DNA of 64,000 nt, taken from assembly GCA_003290165.1 (NCBI GenBank), contig QNQO01000542.1:124001-188000 (forward strand). Reading direction: 5' to 3'. Within the stretch, counting starts at the first letter, position 1. Each line of letters starts with the position of its first letter. The notes below the pieces were generated by a model. That model was not told the origin of the DNA. It did not search any database and was given only the letters and a program-made list of their open reading frames with translations. The stretch comes from Berberis thunbergii (Eukaryota > Streptophyta > Magnoliopsida > Ranunculales > Berberidaceae). The translations under genes and the position numbers were made by a program. Shown in pieces: positions 49,169 through 62,580 of the stretch.

Positions 49169-50087
49169 TAGGGATGGCAATGGGGAGGATTTGAACAAAT
49201 TCATCCCCGTCCCGTCAGGAATAACGGATCCCCAAATCCGCCCCGTCAATTCGTTTATAAATTTATTTCAAAACCACCTCCGCTCCACCCAGATATCCAT
49301 TAAAAAAAATTCTTCTCTAAATCAGTTGTGAGATATCTCTCAGTTCAATCCTAAAAGCAGGTTATCTATCTTACTACAGTAAAATATACTTCATTCATTC
49401 GATCAGTAACACCGGTAAGAGTTCATACAAAAATTATAACAAAAAATTACAAAAAAAAAAAACAAAATCGATCTAAAGAATCTCAGATTTGATATCAGAT
49501 CTCAGAACTTTAATCTCAGATCTTTCTTGCAGCTAGCTTAATGGAAAGGCGGGGAAGGGAGGGGAGAGGGAGGCAGCCGGGATGGTTGTGGTTCTTTCGA
49601 AGCAGAGAAATGGAGAGGAGATAGAGATGAGAGTAAAACTGTAAAAGAGAACGAGAAGAAGGAGACAATGCCACAATGGCCATGGCCGGACTGTGAGAGC
49701 TTCGAGTGTCCGTGAGAAGGAGATGACCTTTCGCTGTGAGAAGGAGACGACCCTTCGAGTGTCCATGAGAAGGAGAAGAAGGATATGACCCTTCGCTGTG
49801 AGAGGCAACTGTGAGACCTCTTCAAATGAGACTGTGAGAATGACTAAATGAGATTATGATAATGTGAGATGAGAGTTTATTTCTCATTTATAGTCTAAGG
49901 GTATTGTAGTAATTTAACAGGTTAAACGGATATCCGTGGGGCAGATATGGCCAAATCCGTATCCGCCCCGAATAATAAACGAAAACAGTTTGGATATCCG
50001 TATCCGCCCCAACCTCCATACACCCTTAACCAAATTCGTCCCAAACGGGGCGGATATACGTGAAAATCCGCCCCATTGCCATCCCTA
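49169..50087. mobile_element. hAT-type non-autonomous element (TAGGGATGGCAATGGGG ends)
   Basis: The ends TAGGGATGGCAATGGGG and CCCCATTGCCATCCCTA are perfect inverted repeats, flanked by the exact 8-mer taccccat (49161-49168 and 50088-50095). Subterminal parts repeat cggatatccgtatccgcccc. The 919-bp interior has no domain. A GA-rich block with repeated gagtgtccgtgagaaggag phrases lies at about 49540-49830. Confidence 0.92.
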
Positions 50088-50439
50088 TACCCCATCTCAT
50101 CAAACATCTATTTTATAAATCAGAATGGTGTTTTAAGGAATTTGAAAAAAATAAAAATAAAAGCTAGGATTGGAAGTTGAAAATTAGGTTGAGAGTTGAG
50201 ATTCATTTTCTATAATGACATGTTTGCGAATATGACACAACTATAAGGACAAAGAAAATGAAAAACGGTGAAAAAAGTTAGTGGAATCTACATGCGAAGG
50301 GGAGAGAAAATTTTGTTTGTTTTTTCTCAAAATTAAAATTTTCATAATTATTTACATGGTTGTTGAATTTTGGCTCCTTGTTTACATGCAGCCGTTTTTC
50401 GCTCCCTGTTTTGACCTTGACCTGCAAACTTGTTGACTT

Positions 50440-50955
50440 GCACAAGGAATGCACGTGAGCCACATATCACCATTGTCGTAGCCGATGACACTCCGATGCT
50501 AAAGTCAGACAGGGATATGAGGAAGGTGTAATGTTATAAACAGGGAATTTGTAGCGTACCTTAGCTTACCAACCTCATGTCTTATTTATAGTGTTGCAGT
50601 CCCGGTTCAACCAAACCATCGATGACGTAGTTTAGGGAAAAAGATCTTCGTTGAAATATTTCTCTAATTAGGCGTCGTGTTGTGGAGGAGAGTTTCTCTG
50701 TTAGCCTTGTATTCCTAGATACGCGAAAGATAATTCTCATTCCGAGAGTAGTCTGTAGATAGACGCCTCCATGTGTGACATATACTTTGGAATTTGCTTC
50801 CTAATTGGAAACAAATAGTTGTTTTAATTGCCCGTCTGAAGCTGATCCTTGAGATATTTGCCTTAGCAGGGCTTACGGGTATTGAGGATAATTGTGAAAC
50901 ACGTGGGCTTAGCAGGCTGTAAGAATACGAGTCCGTCAAGCATTGGGAGGGCTTA
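50440..50955 (-). repeat. Solo-LTR-like repeat, copy 1
   Basis: Its reverse complement matches 61585-62130 along most of its length, including tataaataaga(c/t)atgaggttggtaag (a TATA-bearing promoter block) and gactttagcatcggagtgtcatcgg. This looks like an LTR without an internal region; the ends are not defined. Confidence 0.6.
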
Positions 50956-52942
50956 GAACCGCTTGGGTGGGTGCCCTCAGAATTCTAGTGGGGCAATTAG
51001 CCACTCAATCATAAGAGAAAGCCCTTTTTCTTTTTCTTCTTCTCTTCTATGCGTTTTTTTTGTGTTCTTTGTTCTTCGGTGGCAAGCACGCTCTCTGATC
51101 GAGCTTCGCTGCCGATCCATCGCCCCAAACTTATTCATTTCTGCTTCCTCTCTCGTCCCTTTCCTTCTCGTTTGATTTCATTGCCAGAAGACAGAGATGG
51201 ATGACTGCCAAGATGGCGCAGCCGATTGGGGCTAACTTGCCGGTGATCCATTGTGTGGGAGAAATTGTGGGCGATAGGGATGGGACAATGGTGTTGGCCA
51301 TGAAGTGTATTACGTGAATCGATTGCACAATCCCTTGCAATTTGCAATTTCAGTGAGTTTTCTTTCACAAATTTATTTGATTCTATTGTGTTTGTGTATT
51401 GTTCCAAGTATAATCATGGGGTATGCCTTATATAGTTGGAAACTTTTTTGTATCTACTTTCTATAGCCCCAAACGGTATCCAATTTGAAGTTCTAATGTG
51501 AGAGTTATGTACATTTGAGTGATGACTGATCAAGCTATCCAGTTAGGACAACATGTTCATTTTGGTATTGTTGGTGGGGTTATTTACTTGACTGATTTGG
51601 GACTGAAACGTGGTTGTTAGGAACTGTCTTGGGTTGCATTTGATGTAAAAGAAATGCATTTGATGTAAAAGAAAAGAGGGATATTTTAATCATTTGTAAA
51701 GTCAGCTAGTACGTAATACAATTGTCATTCTTGCTATTATGAAAGTGGTGGTGTTGAGTTCTTGTCAGATGTGCTTATAGGTAGTCTGGGCCTAATGGGT
51801 TCATGGAGTTTAGTTTCCTTATTTATATTTAATGATATATAGGCGTGATTGAGGTTCAGTAGAAGAGTTAAGGGTATGATTTTTGGGTTTGTGTCTTTGT
51901 GATGGTTAATGTAAAAAATGTGTGAACTGTACACCGTTGATTTATGAGTTCTTCTGATATTCTTTAGAAAAAAATAAAATAAGTCTTTTATGTTGTGTTA
52001 TTTGTTGTCTGTAATTGATGCTTATGGTGATCATGATGGAAGAATTGGGTTATTTGATAGTTTATTTAGTTAGCGTTTTATTTATGCAACTATTTTTCAG
52101 TGATTATGGAAAAGTTTCATGAATTGAGGGTTTGGGGTTGGCTTATTTTGAATGATTTTTATATGGTAAGTTTAATTTGTTTAGTTTAGTGAGTGAGTTT
52201 ATGATCTTAGGGAGATTACTTGGAGATTGTGAGTATATGCATAGGAGATTGGTTGGTGAGTTTAAGAAGGTTTGATTTTGTTGGGTTACTCCTGTGAAGT
52301 TGCCTGGATGGGCTAAATAGTTAAGCACGAGAATCTGAATAGTTGTTTGCTGGATAATGATTTGGGCTAGATAGTTAAGCCCGAAACTGAATCAATTGGT
52401 TTAATTGAATGAATATATGGATTGGGTTTATAATAAGCTGATGGAATTAGGTCGAATTGGACTTATCAAATACAAATTGAATTGGGTTTATAATATATTG
52501 TTGATAATCCTTTTATTGAATTGGACTTATAAGAATTTGGTACTGATTTGGATTGAGTTTAGAAATTAAAGAATTGAGTATTGATACGGGCTGGACTAAA
52601 TAGTTAGGCCCAAGGTTGTTTAGTTGAATTTACATTTGGGCTAGACTTAGATTGATTGATCTATGATTTGGTTTAGGCTTATCAAATTTGGGTATTAAAA
52701 ATGATGAGTTGTGGTTTGATGGAGTTTATGTTTTCTTTGACCTTGTGCTAGACTTGCTTCAAATGAGGTTTTGTTACTTTCTTTTACACTGGAAGGATTA
52801 GTATTTTGGAATCTAATTCTTGGTTTGTTTTGGGCTCAATTTCTTCTTTTTTTGATATCTTGCATTATAGGATGATGAAAGTTGTTTTCTTAATTCTATT
52901 TTATTTGTAAGGTTGTATTATGCAATTGACAATCATGGTATC
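50956..52942. other. No recognised gene
   Basis: A short frame near 51199-51318 (MAQPIGANLPVIHCVGEIVG) follows a pyrimidine-rich leader like a plant 5' region, but it stops after about 34 codons and has no recognised family. The rest is AT-rich, with repeated gggcta..tagttaagccc phrases. Confidence 0.3.
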
Positions 52943-53006
52943 GTTTTTGTTTTTGTTTTTGTTTTTGTTTTTGTTTTTGTTTTTGTTTTTGTTTTTGTTT
53001 TTGTTT
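52943..53006. repeat. (GTTTTT)n microsatellite
   Basis: About ten uninterrupted copies of gttttt. Confidence 0.97.
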
Positions 53007-53106
53007 GAGTTAACTCATTGAGATAGTTAGGTTATTGTTTTTGACAAAATATAGTGTTACTCAGTATAATATATTTGTTTGGGGATTTGGATGATATATT
53101 GACTAA

Positions 53107-53788
53107 ATTGTTTATGATATGACAATGTGTCAAATGCTATGTTTCCCTAAAATAATGAGTTGATTTACTTTATGAATGACAAAATGTCACTGTGGAGGAA
53201 TTCTGAAATATCAAAAATAAAATATATTGATAAACTTTGATTCCTGAAAATTTAATCACCTGAAATTGTATCACTTAGAACTACCACACCTCTTTTTATT
53301 TATTATTTCCCCTATCTTATAAAGAAACTAAATAACATGCGGGTTGTCTTGTGGATGTGAGGCACCCCTTTCACTAAAATAATTTTTCGGGTCAGTCTTG
53401 CGGAAAGGTGGTGGTTATAGAATGCCTAAAATAAGCTTGACATTTATCCGTAAAAAATGTGATGTGACTTTATGCGCATTGATAGCCCAATAGTGGCTTT
53501 TGTTACTCATATAGTTAAGAGTATCCGGTGATGCATTCATGTATGTGATGTGTCCCCACTTGGGCATGGATGACGGAGAAGTCCTCATTTATATGAGAGA
53601 GGCATACGGGCATGTATGTTCGGCACAGAGGTGGTGCGAATGTGGTATCGTCTAAGTGATCAATCCATTAAAAATTAATCAAATTCAAATAAAAATGAAT
53701 AATATGCGTAAGTCAATTGTACGAAGACAACTGTTTTATTAATAAATTACATTTATATTGTTTCTGGCTCTTTTCATGTAGGATGACA
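53107..53788. repeat. Left arm of a large inverted repeat
   Basis: Reverse complement of 54351-55044 with scattered substitutions and one longer indel. Shared text includes gtgatgtgtccccacttgggcatggatgacgg. It ends with ggatgaca exactly where an LTR-like TGTCACGCCCC starts. Confidence 0.85.
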
Positions 53789-54350
53789 TGTCACGCCCCG
53801 ATTTTTGAAGAAAACAAAAATCCCAAAATCCACGTAGGATTATTCGTTTCCCCAAAACTCGGGACGTGAAATTCAATAACAATAGAAACATTTAGCAGCA
53901 ACAACAACTTAAACATGATTTAATTACTGAAATAAATAAAAACTCTAACCAAGAAAAACTGACGTTGCTAGCCTCACTAGCGGAATTCCAGTAACGTTGC
54001 TCAAAAATCTCTATACCTGAAAGGCTCATCAGCTACATTCCCAAATGAATGTACCTAAGAAGCAAAAGTTCACTTGGGTCAGCAATAAAGTTGGTGTGAG
54101 TAAATCTTCATCTCAAAATCAATAAATTTGCACGTGATAATATCAAACTAAGCACAAACAATAAACGACCACACCAACAGGTAGTTCCTCAATGAGGCAA
54201 ATTTGTCATGCAAGAAACACAATTCAAATAATTTAGTTCATCAACGAGGCAATCATGTCATCATCCCAATTAAGTAATTATGCATTTACTTGTACTTACA
54301 TTGTAGAAGTTGATTATGGCAAGTCTGACCTGCAGAAATATTATTGGATT

Positions 54351-55044
54351 TGTCATCCTGCATGAAAAGGGGTTACGAACAATATAAACATAGTTTATCA
54401 CTTAAACAGGTGTTTCATACAATATTTGACTTACGCATATTATTCATTTTATTTGCATTTGATTCATTTTTAACGAATTGATCACTTAGACGATAACAAA
54501 TTCGCACAACCTCCGTGTCAAACATACATGCACGTATGCCTCTCTCATATAAATGAAGACTTCTCCGTCATCCATGCCCAAGTGGGGACACATCACATAC
54601 ATGCATGCATCACCAGATACTCCTAACTATATGAGTAACAAAAAGCCACTCTTGGATTATCAATGCGCATAAAGTCACGTCACATTTTTTATAGATAAAT
54701 ATCAAAGTCTATCTTAGGCATAAAAATTCACCTCATATCCGCAAGACTAACCCGAAGGTTATTTTAGTTTTTCTATAAGAAATAGGCGCCCCAACTCCGC
54801 AAGACAACCCGTAGGTTATTTTGTTTCTCTATAAGAGAGGGGAAATAATAAACAAAAAGAGGTGTGATAGTTCTATAAGTGATACAATTCCAGGTGATTA
54901 AAATTTTAGGAGTAAAGTTTACCAATATAATTTATTTTTGATATTTCGAATTTCCTTCACAATTACATTTTGTCATTCATAAGTAAATCCACCCATTCTT
55001 TTGGGGAAGCATAGCATTTGACACATTGCCAAATCATAAACAAT
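54351..55044. repeat. Right arm of a large inverted repeat
   Basis: Pairs with 53107-53788 across a spacer of 562 bp. Confidence 0.85.
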
Positions 55045-58000
55045 CTCATAAGAATATCCACCCATTGTTTTTTGGGGCAACTTACATTTTTCATTTATAA
55101 ACTTTCTGTAACAAAACGGGGGATCAAAACCCATTCAATGCAAGAAATTTAGGGTCATTTACAAGTCAATTAGCATAAGAATACAATTATTCAAATTGAT
55201 CTCATCAAAATATAAGTTTTCACAAATTAATTCCTCAAACATAATTCAAACAGAGTTTCCTTCGCAAATAATTACTTAGAATGAGGTAGATCCAATTTCT
55301 ATAAAGTAAATGCAAAAGTATATCAAGAACATGCATGATCAAAACATATCCAAATAACCCAAATACGCAAATAACACCAACTAAAGTTATGCTCTACCCT
55401 TTCCCAAACAAAGACATATACAAAAATAACCATTGAATAATCACTTGTGAACAAATTCACCTCCTTATTCAAGCACAATGTGATATACCACTAGACATGA
55501 GGCAAATATAGAATTTTTTTTATTATTGTTATTTTTAACATACAATACTGACTACTAACAATAAACATGAAAGTAAAACTATAGACAATAATCCAAGACA
55601 ATTAATTAGAAGTATTTTAGCTTCAGTAAGTATTAATCCTCAGTAAGTGAAAGCTCGACAAGTAAACAATTGTATTTGGGCTAGTGCTAGTCTCATGCCT
55701 CAGTTGAGTAATATTGCATTGTCCACTTACAGACAATATGTTCCTTCCCCATACTCAACCGAAAACATCCTAGTTGTAGCCCGTAACACAATCCCAAGAA
55801 AATCACGCTTCCGCACAACAAAACCAATACACCCTAATTTTAGTTACCGCAATAATCCCATTAAAACCCAATTTTGATGTCGAAATAAAATCAATTTGAC
55901 CCTGCAAGCGTCCTAGCAACCAACCTTATTCAGGCGATAAATTGTAACTTCATTCGGCTCCAAACAACATTTTTCTTTTACATCAAATGCCACCCAAGAC
56001 AGACCCTAAACAACCATGTTTCCATCCCGAAACCGTCAAATAAATAACCTTGCCAACAATACTGAAATGAACGAGCTGTCCTAACCGGATAGCTTGACCA
56101 ATCATCACTCAAATGTACATAACTCTCCATTTCATCCCAACCACACCATCTGATCCATTGTCCATAGAATTCAAAGATCACACCACTAGAAACCCATTTC
56201 AAGCTTGCCACCGTTGCTAACAACTTGTTTAAGCATTGAACTTTATGCACTACTAAGCATCGTTCCCTTACCTCACTACAAAATCAAGCACAATTTTTCA
56301 GCTCTAGATCCCAAAATTTACTCAAATCAACCATTACTCATCAAAATGAACCACACCCAATATTAAAAATCACAAATTTAACTCAACCCACAAAAACAGA
56401 AACCTAAATTACAAGTCTTGCCCATCAAGAATAGCTACCCAACCTTCCACCACACCAACAATATATTGGGAATTTTCTATTCGCTGAGTTGGGAGTCGCC
56501 TTACAATTTAGGCAAGAAAACTCTTACTCATGTAAAACCCAGTTCTACAACAAATCATTACTCAAGGAACTAAATTAGTTGATATATGTTTATTTGTCTA
56601 GCAGATGTCAATTCTTTCCACCAACTTCTGTAAGCTTGACCTTAGCCTTTTACAATGTATATCTAAGACCCAAATTTTTTTCTAATCAGATTCTGCTTTA
56701 TGAAAGATTTCTAATCCTATCAGAATCCAATACCACTTTATGCTTTAATCATATAGTGCCAAACTCAACACCTTGTGCCTGATTTAATATTTTAATAGAA
56801 GATCTATTTAGATTTTTCTTCAAAACCATTGTATTTATAATTTATTTCCCCTTGTATTTATAAATAACTAGAAAAATGAATATGGACAACTTAAAGGGGA
56901 GAATTCAATGAATGATTTAAGGAAAAAATCAAAAATGAATATGGGATAATTGGGATAATATTCTTTGGGTTTGATTGGGTTTGGCCTTGGGTTTGGGTTT
57001 ATGGGTTTAAGTAAATGGCTCAGGTTATTTTCACCTCTACTTTATCTGAAATCACCATTTGGGATTGTTCATTGCATTTTCTCTGATTTCTTCATTACAG
57101 CTCCACATTCTACAAAAACACAAAAATTTAATAATTAATCTAAAATAAGATAAAAACAAGGATTAACAAAAATATAATAAGAGGTAAAAATATTATAATT
57201 ATGTGATTATCACAGTGGTAGGGAATGTAATCACGGAGATAGGGGAGGAGATGGGTGAGTGGAGAAGGTGAAATTTTAATTTTTTTTTTGAAACCATGGA
57301 TCTTTATTGAGATACACTTAGTATTTTTCTCGAGATGAATTGTTTGAGATGTTTAATGAGAAAGGGTATTTGTGTTAATAAATACTCACATGCGAGACAG
57401 ATGCCAACTTAACGGTTGACTAGAGAGTCGACGATATTCAAGGGACTAAACTCAAATACGATTTATAAATGGGATCAAAGACATTTATCCCATTAGTAAA
57501 AGAGACCAACATCAAATTTACCCTATTTGAATAATAATAATTAATAAACATATAATTGGAGGCTTCATTATCTTTAGTGGTATATGACACCATTGTGACA
57601 AAAGGACTAATTATGTTTAGAAAGTCCTTTTTTTTTTTTTTGAGAACCACTTGTAAAAAGGTGGTAGTCGTTTGATGTTAGAGTTAGAAAAGTCACATGC
57701 ATTTCAAACAAAATTGGTTATGGTAATCAATTGAGACACAAAAACACCAGCAAATTTAGAACAAATTTGTCCCATTACAAATGAAATTGGTAACAGTGTA
57801 ATAAGTTTATATGTGCAAAGAAATCATAGATGACTAAAGAAGGAAAGTAACCAAGAATTACGACACAATTAAGATGTCCAAACACTAGATGAACACTGGA
57901 TCTCTCCTTTGATTGAAAAAGGTGGTTGTTGATCACTGGATCTCTTCTTGAATGAAATTTGAACATTGGATTTCTCCTTTGATTGGAGGACGAGGTTGTT

Positions 58001-58354
58001 GTTATGCCAGTAGCTTTGCATCCTTCATTATTAAACAAAATTGATGTCCCTGGGCTTGCATTCGTACACCTCAATCGCTTCATCCTCAACTTCATGTACA
58101 TCGTACTCATTAGGTTAAGAAGGAGGAGGAGGAGTTTTTACCTGTCCTATGTGATTGTATGTGTGGCTGGAGACGATGGCTATAGAGGCTGGTGGTGCTG
58201 TGCAGCCCATGCTCCCCTTATTTGCTTATTGTATAAAACAGACGAAGAATAAGAAGTGGGATGGAAGAATGAAGAGGAGACGAGAGGCTTCTAGAATTAG
58301 GTTTTGTAAATTATTTGTATCAAGTGAAAAGGGTAATTTTGTAAATAACATATA
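55045..58354. other. No recognised gene
   Basis: AT-rich sequence. The 90-codon minus frame at 55978-56250 has no recognised family and no supporting exon structure. Confidence 0.4.
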
Positions 58355-58527
58355 TAACGGATATCCGTGAGGCGGATATCCCCAAATCCGTATCCGCCCC
58401 AAAATAGTAACGGATCCTTTTTTAATATCCAAATCTGCCCCAAAAACCAATTAAAAAAACCCAATCCGCCCCAAATGGTGCGGGGCGGAGCGAATACCCG
58501 AAAAAAAACCGCACCACTGCCATCCCT
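58355..58527. mobile_element. Truncated copy of the TAGGGATGGCAATGGGG hAT family
   Basis: Contains cggatatccgtgaggcgga, atccgtatccgcccc and the right end ...ctgccatcccta, as in 49169-50087. The left end was not found, so the element is probably truncated. Confidence 0.75.
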
Positions 58528-58872
58528 ATGCCTGATAGGCATGAGATGTTGGTAGGAGGTATGATCCCATACTAGCCTTTTTTTAGGTACCGTGAGTATG
58601 CATTAAAAGGCCTAGTCGATTGTCACAGGCTAATGATGACTTGAGCTAGAAAACGTGATAATTAGTTACATTTAGGCCCCATAATGTGAAATGGGTGTCA
58701 ACTGTGGCTCCATCGGATAATCAGGAAACAACGGTGAGGTTCCACACCAGTTAAGTATCGAAATAATTCTAGTATTCGATAACGCTTGGTCTGGGTTGTA
58801 TAACAGATGGTTCTAGGGAACAATTAACTATTAGCTTGTTATGACTATATATGTTACTTACTTATGAGTACT

Positions 58873-59040
58873 TCTAGCCGGCTTGGTCTGCCGGCCTAGT
58901 TTGCATGCCTGATCGACAGATTTACACTTTTTGTCCATCTTCTTTTAAACACAACCACAAACACTTTAAAGAAGAAGGACAAAAGGGTAATTCTAACCGA
59001 CCAAACATGCAAACCAAGCGCAAATACTAGGCTGGCTAGA
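58873..59040. mobile_element. Small foldback MITE
   Basis: Arms of about 70 bp: tctagccggcttggtctgcc on the left; reversed right end tctagccagcctagtatttg. Both continue into gtttgcatg and a ttttgtcc block at the loop. No target duplication was found. Confidence 0.6.
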
Positions 59041-59994
59041 ATATAGATGCAAATACATAACCTAGGCAACCTTGAATTTTGTCCATTTAAAACGAATTAC
59101 ATGACAAAGCATCACAAAATGAATTGTTTTTATTACTTTACATGGTTACAACGGTTTCATGCAAAAGGGTTTGAGAATATTAAAATTCCCTACTGGGTGA
59201 AGTCCTCAACATATTATCTTTTAATAATTGCAGATACTTACTAAGATGGCTCTAATCATATTGTTGCCTCCATGACATATCCTATTGGTTCATGTATAAA
59301 TTCAATGGGCCGAAATTTGATCGAGAAGTCATGCTAGGTTGTTATCCCACTTAGCTTCAGTCGTATTATCATATAGTTTTTCTAAAGTTATTAGATTATG
59401 TATTAAGAGCGATATTTGGTATCCAATGAGTTTCGCGTTATGTATCTTTGTTTTATATTTTTGTAATTGCTTATATTATTAAACATGATATTGGTATCAC
59501 TTGTACTTTGAAAATTTTAACTACAATATGATGTCTTTGAACTTAGATTAATCTAGATTTGTATACTTGTTCCATGAAACATGACTTGAGGTTCTTAAGT
59601 GAAATCTCAAGGTATGGAATCATGTTATCAGTTCAATTCACAAATGATTTTGGGGCGTGACAGTCAATCACCCATACGAAGTACGAGTTACTGAATTTCA
59701 AAAGCAAATGATACTCGATAACTCCTTCAAAACCACCTAAGTTTCATCGTGAATTGATTTGAATCAATGCAATTACATTCATTCATCAAAATTCCATAAA
59801 TAAAACAAATAAGTGCGAAATTCGAACCCAAATTTATTTTCAAGTCATTACGTCTCTTCTAATAAAGCTTCAAGAAAGGGAGAGAGGGAAGGATAAAGTT
59901 AATGAAAATAGGAGAAAGATAATGAGACAAAATAAATAAATAAATAAATAAACAAACAATAGAGTTGTTTCACTTGAGTTGTATATATGCTTAA

Positions 59995-60927
59995 GGGTTA
60001 TTTTTCATTTGACCCCTTTTATTTTATGGTTATTCTTTTTTTACTCCTAAAAGTTTTGTATTCTAGTATAATCCTCATTTTAAAGTTTGACTGTTAGGTC
60101 AAACACGTTGACTAGATTCAACTATCCATATTTTTGTTGAAGACTAGATTGTTATTTCTTCGAGATAGATACAATTGTGTGTGTGCGTGTGTGTGTGTGT
60201 GAATCTCGAGGCAATATAAACCCATCTTCCCCAAAAATTGTTAGGGCAAAGAAATATATAATTTTGAATGGTCGAAAAGAGGGGTTTGGAGAAGAAAGAA
60301 AATATGAGAAATTACAATAGAGTAGTCACTGAAAGTCGTCATGTTGAGTCAACAATTTTTTGGGTTTGTTGTGGTTATTGGAATTGCAAGAGTCGGTGGG
60401 AGGGAAATGTGTTGGAGGGGTGGAGACTAAGAAGTTCATAAGAAGGGAGGTTGACTTGGGGTTGGCCTAAAGACTATGAAGGTAAAAAATTGATAAAGAT
60501 TGGAAGGAAATGCATTAGTATTAAGATAAAGATTTGGGGAAGATGGGTTAATATTTCAGATATGGGAACAAAATATTTGGGAAAGATGAGTTAATATTAC
60601 AGGAAAATAAAGATTTGAGGAAGATGGATTGGTATTACGGATAAGGGAAAATATATATTTAGGGAAGATGAGTTAGTATTACATATAAGGGAAAAATATA
60701 TTTGGGGAAGATGAGTTTATATTGCTCCGAGGTGCAAATATAGAATTGTATCTATCTCGAAGAAACAAACAATCTGGTTTTTAACTCAAATATGGAAGGG
60801 TGAAACTTGTCAACGTGTTTGACCTAACAATCAAACTTTAAAATGGGGGTTAGACTAGAATACAAAAACTTTTGGGGTTAAAAAAGAATAACCATAAATT
60901 AATGGGGGTCAAATGAAAAATAACTCT
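59995..60927. mobile_element. Foldback element with ~185-bp inverted arms
   Basis: The left arm from 59995 (gggttatttttcatttgacc) and the reversed right arm (agagttatttttcatttgac) stay similar through ttaggtcaaacacgttgac and the cgagatagatacaatt block. Flanking 8-mers atgcttaa (59987-59994) and atgtttaa (60928-60935) differ at one base. The interior holds a (gt)n run (60178-60200) and about four imperfect copies of a ~53-bp unit with gggaagatgagttagtatta (about 60530-60725). Confidence 0.7.
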
Positions 60928-61584
60928 ATGTTTAATAGGTAAGTGATATATATATACTAGAGTGTCGACGTGCCCTACGTGCGCGGATATTCAATATTTT
61001 TTTATTTTATTACAATAATCCAATAATAAGAAAAATATTATTAAATTTCTAAACAAAATAATTAGATGTGAGGGGTTTTTTTTTTTTTTTTTTTATAACT
61101 TTTAGATAATTTGAGGGCTTCAAATAAATTATACATTGGGTCTTGATATAATTAATGAATGTTTACAGGGGGCTGATTTTGATGGAAAATCAAACAATTA
61201 GAGTGAGGTTTTTTTTTTAATAATTTATAGGTAATTGAAGGGTTTTAAATAAATTAGGTTAGAGGCTTAGCTATAATTAACAATATTTAAGAGTGACGAA
61301 TTTTGATCGTAAATCATCTAAATTTGAGAGGGTAAAATGGTACATAAAAGTTTTAAAACTTAAATTACAAAAATACCCATGATCACTGTTCACCTACTTA
61401 TTTGTTTCTTGTAAATATAATAGAGTTTGGAGGGCATTCTAAAAATCAGGACCAAATATAGTTCCTAAAGGGACTTCTCATTATATTGTACACACATATA
61501 TGATGATACATAAAAATGTCACACTTCTGAGCCAAATACGTGTCATGATGATTTCGAGGAACTACAGGCTCAAGTATCGGCCTA

Positions 61585-62130
61585 ACACAGATTCAGCCCA
61601 AGCGAATCTAAGCCTGCTCAACTTCAGTCCGGCCAAGCATTCTCACATCATGCTAAGCCGACACGTCTCACAACCATTCTCAATGCCCATAAGTCATCTT
61701 CAGACAAGTATCTCGAGGATCAGCTTCGGATGGGCAACTACAACTACTCTCTGCTTTTAACTAGGAAGCAAACACCAAAATATATTCCACATAGGGAAAC
61801 TCCCTTCTACGGATTGCTCTTGGATTGTGAACTATCTCCCGCGTATCTAGAAGTGTAGAGCTAACATGTAACTTCCCTCCTACAACACGACTCTTAATTA
61901 GATAGGGATTTTCACGAAGATATCCTCTCTAAACTACGCCTACGATGACCTGGTTAAACTAGTACTCCTTGCACTATAAATAAGATATGAGGTTGGTAAG
62001 CTACAAAATCTCTATTACAGTGTTACACCTTTATCAGATCTATGTCTGACTTTAGCATCGGAGTGTCATCGGCCACTCTACGGTAGTTTGTGGCTTACGT
62101 GCGTTACTTGTGCATATCAGCAGAAACATG
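61585..62130 (+). repeat. Solo-LTR-like repeat, copy 2
   Basis: Inverted relative of 50440-50955, with TATA text actataaataagatatg at about 61973. Confidence 0.6.
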
Positions 62131-62580
62131 ACCAAAGCAAGAAGCCAAAATCGATTGCATCACATCGGGGCCTTTCCAGTCTTGTTTTCTTTTGGAAAGA
62201 TGAAAGATTTATTCAAATTTTGCGATACTTAAGTCCCCTTCAACATTGTGTGAGTCAACATCAATAAGAGATGAATTAATTCAATAAGATGAAGATAAAT
62301 TAAAAGGTAATATCTTTTAGGGTCTAGAGAGAGGTTTTTAGGGATTTTGATGATAAGGGGTTGGGAGCAGTACATTCTTGAATGATGGTGTTGTTGGGGA
62401 TTGGGGAAGGTGGATTTATGGTTCGAGATGCATATAGATTTATCTTCAATTCGAGAAAAGTTGGTACAAAGTGCCACACGAATGAATTCAAAAGCATGAG
62501 GGATCTAATTTTTAAGAAGAAATGTGGATGGCTAAAACAAGTAAATGTCCTTGCTGCAACAATCAATACGCAAATTAAGG

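Larger units (their letters stand above)
53789..59662 (+). repeat. Span between LTR-like ends TGTCACGCCCC and GGGGCGTGACA
   Basis: tgtcacgccccgatttt at 53789 and ttggggcgtgaca ending at 59662 are the kind of ends carried by many plant Ty3/gypsy LTRs. At 5.9 kb this is too long for an ordinary LTR and there is no matching 5-bp flank. It may be two unrelated LTR ends or a very long LTR with nested insertions (58355-58527, 58873-59040). No coding domain is visible inside. Confidence 0.35.

Noticed and set aside
51131..51407. Short frames in a promoter-like stretch
   Set aside because: They overlap in both directions, and none has a recognised domain or convincing exon structure.
55978..56250. 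Minus-strand 90-codon open frame
   Set aside because: No homology that I recognise and no neighbouring exons; expected by chance in a region of this size.
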